From: a virus
Virus record (IMG/VR): IMGVR_UViG_3300034280_000403
Coordinates: 1 to 24,805 of that record
Length of the DNA: 24,805 bases
Strand: one strand, 5' to 3'
In this document: positions 20,717 to 24,805 of the stretch, piece by piece
Position numbering within the stretch: position 1 is the stretch's first letter
Layout of the letters: the number at the start of each line of letters is the position of its first letter
Notes under the pieces: generated by a model
Databases searched by the model: none
Seen by the model: only the letters and a program-made list of their open reading frames with translations
Told to the model about the DNA's origin: nothing
Program-made: the position numbers and the translations under genes

Positions 20717-22816
20717 TTACGCCGTGTAAGAGCCGGATGCGTTGAAGGTCAGGATCGTGTCCGAGCCGCTGGTGGTTACGGTCGGGCTGCCCGTGGTCGT
20801 GCCGCTGTAGTTCGCGGTCGCCATGCGGAGGATGACCACGCCTGATCCGCCTGCCGATGAGTTGCTGCTATTCACATAAAACGCACCGCCGCCGCCGCCG
20901 CCGCCCGTGTTGGCTGAACCCGCGACAGAGTTGCCTGCCGAGCCCGCTCCGCGCCCACCGCCGCCGGAACCGCCTGCACCGCCCGCATCTGTGATAGTGC
21001 CATACGGGACGGCACCTCCACCACCGCCGCCACGAACCACGGCGCTGCCGGAGATGCTGCTTGATGTCCCAGCGCCTCCGGCGCCACCTACGCCGTTCGT
21101 ACCCGCTGCCCCGGCAGCAGACGCACCGCCGCCGCCGCCGCCGCCGCCGGGATATCCGCTCGCTCCAGCGCCTCCGTTGCTTCCTTGTCCGCTCGATCCT
21201 GCGCCGCCAGCGGTTGCTGAGTATCCGCCGCCGCCGCCGGAACCGCCCGCACCGCCCGCATCTGTTCCGCCGCCGCCGCCACGTCCACCTCCTTCAGCGG
21301 TAATCGTGGTGATGCCAGTTCCAGACACCGAGGAATCGTTGCCCTTGATTCCGAGCGAACTTGCAGAAGGTGCCGCCGCGCCTGCTCCGACTGTCACAGT
21401 CACCACATTGCCCACGGTGAGCGAAAGTCCCGTGGCGGTCTTGTATCCGCCTGCACCGCCGCCGCCGCCCCTCGTGCCTCCTGCGCCCGATCCACCGCCT
21501 GCGACCGTAAGATATTCGACGGAATATGTGCTGGTGCCGCTCTGCGTGGTGGCGTTCGCCGCCGTCGACGGCGACGAGTCGTAGTCCGCGTTCGTCGCCA
21601 CGATGCGGTACTCGTACGAGGTCGACGCCGTCAGCCCCGTGTCGCTGTACGTCGTGGCCGTCGCGCTGACGGTCGTGAGGGTCGAATACGACCCGCTGCC
21701 GCTCGGGCTGCGCCGCTCGATGCGCTGGCCCGTGTTCCCGGTCGACACGTCCGTCCAGGCGAGGTTGATCTGCGACGAGGACACCGCCGTCGCCGTCAGG
21801 CCCGTGGGGGTCGCGGGGATCGTGAACTTGCTTGCCGCGTTGCTGTTGGCGCTGTTGCCTGCCGCATTCGTCGCATAGACGCGGTACTCGTACTGCGTGC
21901 TCTCGGTCAGGCCAGTGTTGCTGAAGGAGGTCGCGCCAGCCGACAGGGTGGTGACCGTCGAGTACGAGCCGCTGCCTGCGGGGCTGCGGCGCTCGACCGT
22001 GTACCCGGTTTCGTTCGTGGCGTTGTCCGTCCACGCGAGGTCGATCTGCGTGGTGCTCGTGGCGGTCGCGGTGAGCGAGGTCGGCGCGGCCGGGACGTTG
22101 AGGGTCGTGACCCCGCCCGTCGCGTTCTGGCTGGCGGCCGTCTTGGAGCTCTCGCCCACCCCGTTGTAGGCGCTGACCCAGTAGTAGTACACCGTGCCGA
22201 TGGCCGGGGGCGCGGACGGGTTGTTCGTCGCGTTGTCGGTGTAGGTCTGCACGCCCGCGCCGAGGGTCGACAGCAGGGTCGCGCCCGTCGTGGTGTTCGT
22301 CGTGTTGCGGTAGACGTAGAACCCGGTCTCGTCGGTCGATGCGTCCGTCCAGGTGATCGTGACCGCGACCGCCGTGGTGCTGGCGCTCGCACTGACCCCG
22401 GTCGGGGCCGTTGGGGCCGACGCCGCCTGCGTCGTGGCGTTCGCCGTGGCGCTTGGCAGGCTGCCGCCGAAGCAGTTGTACGCCGTCACGCGGTAGTAGA
22501 ACTGCGTAGCCGCGGGCAGGCCCGTATTGCTGAGCGAGTTGCTCGTGGTGCTGCCGATGCTCGTCCAGGAGCCAAGGCCGTCCGGGGACCGCTCCACGTC
22601 GTAGTACGACGCCTGGTTGGGCGCCGGCGTGGCGTCGGCCGTCCAGGCGAGGTTGATCTGCGAGCTGCTGACCGCCGTGGCAGTCAGGCCGCTGGGCTGG
22701 TTGGGCTCGGCCGTGGCAAGGCACTTGCCCGACGAATCGTCCTGCACGCCCAGCAGGAGCGCCGACGTCGCCGCCCCGGGCAGGCGCGGACGGGATGGTC
22801 GTGCGGCGCGCTGCAC
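20717..22816 (-). CDS. Surface protein: four fibronectin-III domains plus glycine-rich domain, 699 aa
   Basis: After about 39 residues there are four Fn3-like domains at about 40-129, 136-232, 243-333 and 335-425. Most show T-G-L-T-A-T-A, then I-N-L-A-W-T-D, and Y-E-Y-R-V-x-A-T-N near the end. A glycine-rich domain (433-699) opens V-E-Y-L-T-V-A-G-G-G, has long Gly tracts, and ends V-V-I-L-R-M-A then D-T-I-L-T-F-N-A-S-G-S-Y-T-A. Fn3 domains on phages are surface-exposed and may bind sugars or cells. It lies among head genes, far from the tail fibre, so a head decoration or accessory fibre is likely. GTG start at 22816, one base after the upstream stop; domains 3 and 4 are the most alike. Confidence 0.85.
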   Translation of the reverse strand: MQRAARPSRPRLPGAATSALLLGVQDDSSGKCLATAEPNQPSGLTATAVSSSQINLAWTADATPAPNQASYYDVERSPDGLGSWTSIGSTTSNSLSNTGLPAATQFYYRVTAYNCFGGSLPSATANATTQAASAPTAPTGVSASASTTAVAVTITWTDASTDETGFYVYRNTTNTTTGATLLSTLGAGVQTYTDNATNNPSAPPAIGTVYYYWVSAYNGVGESSKTAASQNATGGVTTLNVPAAPTSLTATATSTTQIDLAWTDNATNETGYTVERRSPAGSGSYSTVTTLSAGATSFSNTGLTESTQYEYRVYATNAAGNSANSNAASKFTIPATPTGLTATAVSSSQINLAWTDVSTGNTGQRIERRSPSGSGSYSTLTTVSATATTYSDTGLTASTSYEYRIVATNADYDSSPSTAANATTQSGTSTYSVEYLTVAGGGSGAGGTRGGGGGAGGYKTATGLSLTVGNVVTVTVGAGAAAPSASSLGIKGNDSSVSGTGITTITAEGGGRGGGGGTDAGGAGGSGGGGGYSATAGGAGSSGQGSNGGAGASGYPGGGGGGGGASAAGAAGTNGVGGAGGAGTSSSISGSAVVRGGGGGGAVPYGTITDAGGAGGSGGGGRGAGSAGNSVAGSANTGGGGGGGAFYVNSSNSSAGGSGVVILRMATANYSGTTTGSPTVTTSGSDTILTFNASGSYTA

Positions 22817-22817
22817 G

Positions 22818-23408
22818 TCAGATGGCGTACCAGAAGAGGCCCATGTTCACCGTGCGCGGCGCGGTCGGCGCAGGCGCGATGAAGTTGGCCGTCACGAGCT
22901 GCGATCCGGCGAGGTCAACGAGCACGCTGCTCGAGGTCGTGATGCTGCCGGACGAGGTCGATGTGCCGTTGGACGAGAAGGTGTTCGGGGTCGGGAACTG
23001 CGGCGTGGTGATGGCCGCGCCGAAGCCGCCGAAGACGAAGACGTCCGTCGTGCCGTCGATGCTGAAGCCGTTGTTGGTAGACGGGAAGAGCAGGGTGTAC
23101 TGCGCGAGGATCGTGGGGAACCACCACGTGTCCGAGGCCGCGACGTTGCGGTAGGACTGCCAGCCGACGATCCTCATGCCAGTCGTGGTGCCACTCGTTG
23201 CCCACGCGGTCCCGTTGTCGAGCGCGCCCCAGGGGAGCGCCTTGAGCAGGCTGGGCTGCGCGTACCCCTGGTTCAGGGCCATGTCCATGACCACGCCCGT
23301 GGCGGGCTTGGTGCTCGTGGGGACGGGGTTGGTGTAGGACGCCGCGACGTTGTTGACCGTCATGCGGCGAAGGTTGGGCTGTCCGGTCGAGATGAATGCC
23401 TGTGCCAT
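22818..23408 (-). CDS. Hypothetical virion-type protein, 196 aa
   Basis: ATG at 23408 with GAGGAG eight bases upstream. The protein is rich in Ser, Thr, Asn and Gly and beta-prone, with a Trp-containing core (W-W-F-P-T-I-L-A-Q-Y-T-L-L-F-P). A low-complexity stretch with S-T-S-S-G-S-I-T-T-S-S-S lies near residues 145-165. It has no signal peptide or membrane segment. It sits directly before the Fn3 surface protein and may work with it. No family recognised. Confidence 0.65.
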   Translation of the reverse strand: MAQAFISTGQPNLRRMTVNNVAASYTNPVPTSTKPATGVVMDMALNQGYAQPSLLKALPWGALDNGTAWATSGTTTGMRIVGWQSYRNVAASDTWWFPTILAQYTLLFPSTNNGFSIDGTTDVFVFGGFGAAITTPQFPTPNTFSSNGTSTSSGSITTSSSVLVDLAGSQLVTANFIAPAPTAPRTVNMGLFWYAI

Positions 23409-23409
23409 G

Positions 23410-24525
23410 TCAGATTTCTCCTCGGCGCTTCATGTCGAGCGCGATTGCGACGGCCTGCTTCTGGGGCTTGCCCTCGGCCATGAGCTTGCGGATCTTGGCG
23501 CTGACGGCGGGGTCGGACTCGGCCATGACCTTGCGACCGGGCTTGTCGGCGGCAGCGTGGGTGGACTTCGCGCCAATGCGGGAGGCCATGAGCACCGTGG
23601 CCTTGAGGATCTTCTCAGGGCCGCCGCCTTGTCCCTTGAACCAGCCCTTCTTGAGCATGGTGTCGGCCCATTGGCGTGCCGCGCTCTCGGTTGCGAAGAG
23701 CAGGTCGTCCTGCATCGTGACGGGCGGGCCGCCGAGGTACTGATCCTTGCCAAGCTGCCGGGTGTAGGCCACGCGCCACTTGTATCCGGCCTTGCGCTGG
23801 ACGTCCGTCAGATCCATCTTCGCCTTCGCGCCGGGGCGGGAGTTCAAAACTGCGGAGATTTGCGAAACGGCGTCCGCAGCCTCCAGCCAGTCCTGCTCCT
23901 TCAGGTCGCGGGCGCGCACGCGCTTCAGCCAGTTTTCGGCGTCCATGCGGGAGGACGCATCGCTGACCCGGCGGGCCTCGTCGCGCAGGTACTCCAGGTC
24001 TTGCACGACCTTGCGGCGGTTGACGGCCATCTTGGCCTTGACGCCCGGTCGCATCGCACGTCGCTTCGCGGGGGCGGAAGCACCGACGCTTCGGCTTACC
24101 CGCTCCAGCATGGCCTTGACGTTGGGATGCGACCAGTTGACGTCGCCGCCTGCCCAGATAAACATCTCGTTGGGCACGTCGTCGCGGACGGCCGTTTCCA
24201 TGTTGTAGGCCGAGCGCAGCAGGGTTGCCTTGTCCCCGCGCTGTGCATATTCCAGCGCGTTCTCGAGGCTCCCAGCGTCGTCCCCGTACATCTGCCGCAT
24301 GCCCGGATCACGCTCCTGTGCCGCATAGGCCAGCCGCTGCTTGATCGCCTTCTTCAGCTCGTTCATCGCGGCGGCCGAAGGCCTGCCCTGCTTCCTGATG
24401 AAGTCGACGGCAGCGCGGTACTGGCTGGGGACGTCGCCCCAGATGCCGAACTTGGCCTTCGCCAGCGGTTCCGCGAGGATGCCCAGCCGCGCCTTGATCT
24501 CGTTCCGGGTGCTCATGCCGCCCAT
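23410..24525 (-). CDS. Hypothetical protein with C-terminal K-Q-A-V-A-I-A-L motif, 371 aa
   Basis: ATG at 24525 has AAGGAGG nine bases upstream; a second ATG three codons in is less well placed. The protein is helical, basic and Met-containing, with short proline-rich breaks (R-R-A-M-R-P-G-V-K-A-K-M then S-R-P-G-A-K-A-K-M, two similar R-P-G-x-K-A-K-M segments). A Trp-rich section holds W-A-D-T-M-L-K-K-G-W-F. The end, L-M-A-E-G-K-P-Q-K-Q-A-V-A-I-A-L-D-M-K-R-R, is a short C-terminal module seen on various phage proteins. It follows the MuF-like gene; function unknown. Confidence 0.65.
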   Translation of the reverse strand: MGGMSTRNEIKARLGILAEPLAKAKFGIWGDVPSQYRAAVDFIRKQGRPSAAAMNELKKAIKQRLAYAAQERDPGMRQMYGDDAGSLENALEYAQRGDKATLLRSAYNMETAVRDDVPNEMFIWAGGDVNWSHPNVKAMLERVSRSVGASAPAKRRAMRPGVKAKMAVNRRKVVQDLEYLRDEARRVSDASSRMDAENWLKRVRARDLKEQDWLEAADAVSQISAVLNSRPGAKAKMDLTDVQRKAGYKWRVAYTRQLGKDQYLGGPPVTMQDDLLFATESAARQWADTMLKKGWFKGQGGGPEKILKATVLMASRIGAKSTHAAADKPGRKVMAESDPAVSAKIRKLMAEGKPQKQAVAIALDMKRRGEI

Positions 24526-24546
24526 CGTAGCGTTCCTCCTTGTGGT

Positions 24547-24805
24547 CTACGCATTCACGAAGCCGGGATCGGGGATCTCGCGGCGGTCGATCACGCCCTG
24601 CCGCGCGCCGTTGTGCGCCCTGATCGCCTGGTAGTCGAGCGTCCCGTTCGGGAGCGTCCAGCCGTTGTCCATCGCGTCCGAGGCCGACACCGGGATCAGC
24701 GCGCAGCGGCAGTTGAAGCCGCAGGGCGGGGTGATCCCCATGCGGTCGAAGTCTGCCATCGTCCCCACGTAGCCGTCAAGCGCCCGGTGCGCCGGCCGCG
24801 TGCGG
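24547..24805 (-). CDS. MuF/SPP1 gp7-like minor head protein, C-terminal end only
   Basis: The visible 85 residues are the C-terminus; the start lies beyond the right edge, since the frame is open to 24805. They hold the family pattern R-T-R-P-A-H-R-A-L-D-G followed by I-T-P-P-C-G-F-N-C-R-C, as in Mu gpF and SPP1 gp7 proteins, which are carried inside the head near the portal. A short tail ends I-P-D-P-G-F-V-N-A. A portal gene is expected further right. The stop lies 21 bases before the next start. Confidence 0.75.
   Translation of the reverse strand, partial: RTRPAHRALDGYVGTMADFDRMGITPPCGFNCRCALIPVSASDAMDNGWTLPNGTLDYQAIRAHNGARQGVIDRREIPDPGFVNA

Noticed and set aside
20880-21490. Dense GCC/GGC trinucleotide runs that look like microsatellites or a CRISPR-like array
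   Set aside because: They are glycine codon runs of the Gly-rich domain, without regular repeat-spacer structure.
21294-22724. 476-aa minus-strand frame overlapping the Fn3 protein
   Set aside because: Off-frame reading of the Fn3 repeats, rich in R, Q and H; the Fn3 frame has clear domains.
1-24805. tRNA genes, integrase, attachment site or insertion sequences
   Set aside because: None seen on reading both strands by eye; a covariance-model or profile search would be needed to exclude a divergent one.

Overview
The window is a high-GC tailed double-stranded DNA phage (or phage-like element) of siphovirus type, cut at both ends. There is no integrase, repressor/integrase pair, tRNA, rRNA, transposon or CRISPR array, so the sequence does not show whether it is a lytic phage or part of a prophage. 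The host is not identifiable. Consensus-like sigma70 promoters, strong Shine-Dalgarno sites, very high GC and a lipobox protein fit a high-GC, probably Gram-negative bacterium, but that is inference.

Layout. (1) Positions 1-426, minus strand: the start of a metallophosphoesterase that runs off the left edge. (2) Positions 484-5191, plus strand: an early/DNA-metabolism block in two transcription units with nearly identical promoters. Unit 1 (promoter at 484-513) carries a winged-helix-like protein, a 101-aa unknown, a C5-cytosine DNA methyltransferase, a divergent CsrA-like protein, three tiny ORFs and a RusA-type Holliday junction resolvase. Unit 2 (promoter at 3824-3851) carries an ERF-family single-strand annealing protein and a Gp157-family protein, and ends at a rho-independent terminator at 5211-5254. 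(3) Positions 24805-5184, minus strand: one long morphogenesis block, convergent with the early block. In transcription order it holds a MuF-like minor head protein (cut by the right edge), a 371-aa unknown, a 196-aa unknown, a 699-aa fibronectin-III plus glycine-rich surface protein, a 118-aa virion-type protein, a capsid protease/scaffold with a probable nested scaffold gene, a DUF2190-like decoration protein, the major capsid protein, a UUCG-loop terminator, a DUF1320-like connector, a neck protein, a tail tube candidate, tail chaperones G and G-T joined by a GGGAAAC -1 frameshift site, a tail-terminator-like protein, a very short tape measure, a 73-aa protein sharing the tape measure's C-terminal motif, two large tail-tip proteins, a small protein, a glycine-rich tail fibre, three small membrane proteins, a 607-aa protein with about 48 cysteines and a 149-aa Cys-motif protein.

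How it fits together. Unit 1 probably modifies phage DNA and adjusts gene expression, and RusA, ERF and Gp157 form a recombination module. The structural genes are tightly coupled, mostly by ATGA, GTGA or TGATG overlaps, and form a complete head-to-tail series. The most unusual points are the CsrA-like gene, a 10-residue motif shared by the protease/scaffold and the capsid N-terminus, the nested scaffold start, the C-terminal motif shared by the tape measure and its neighbour, and the cysteine-rich tail-region protein.
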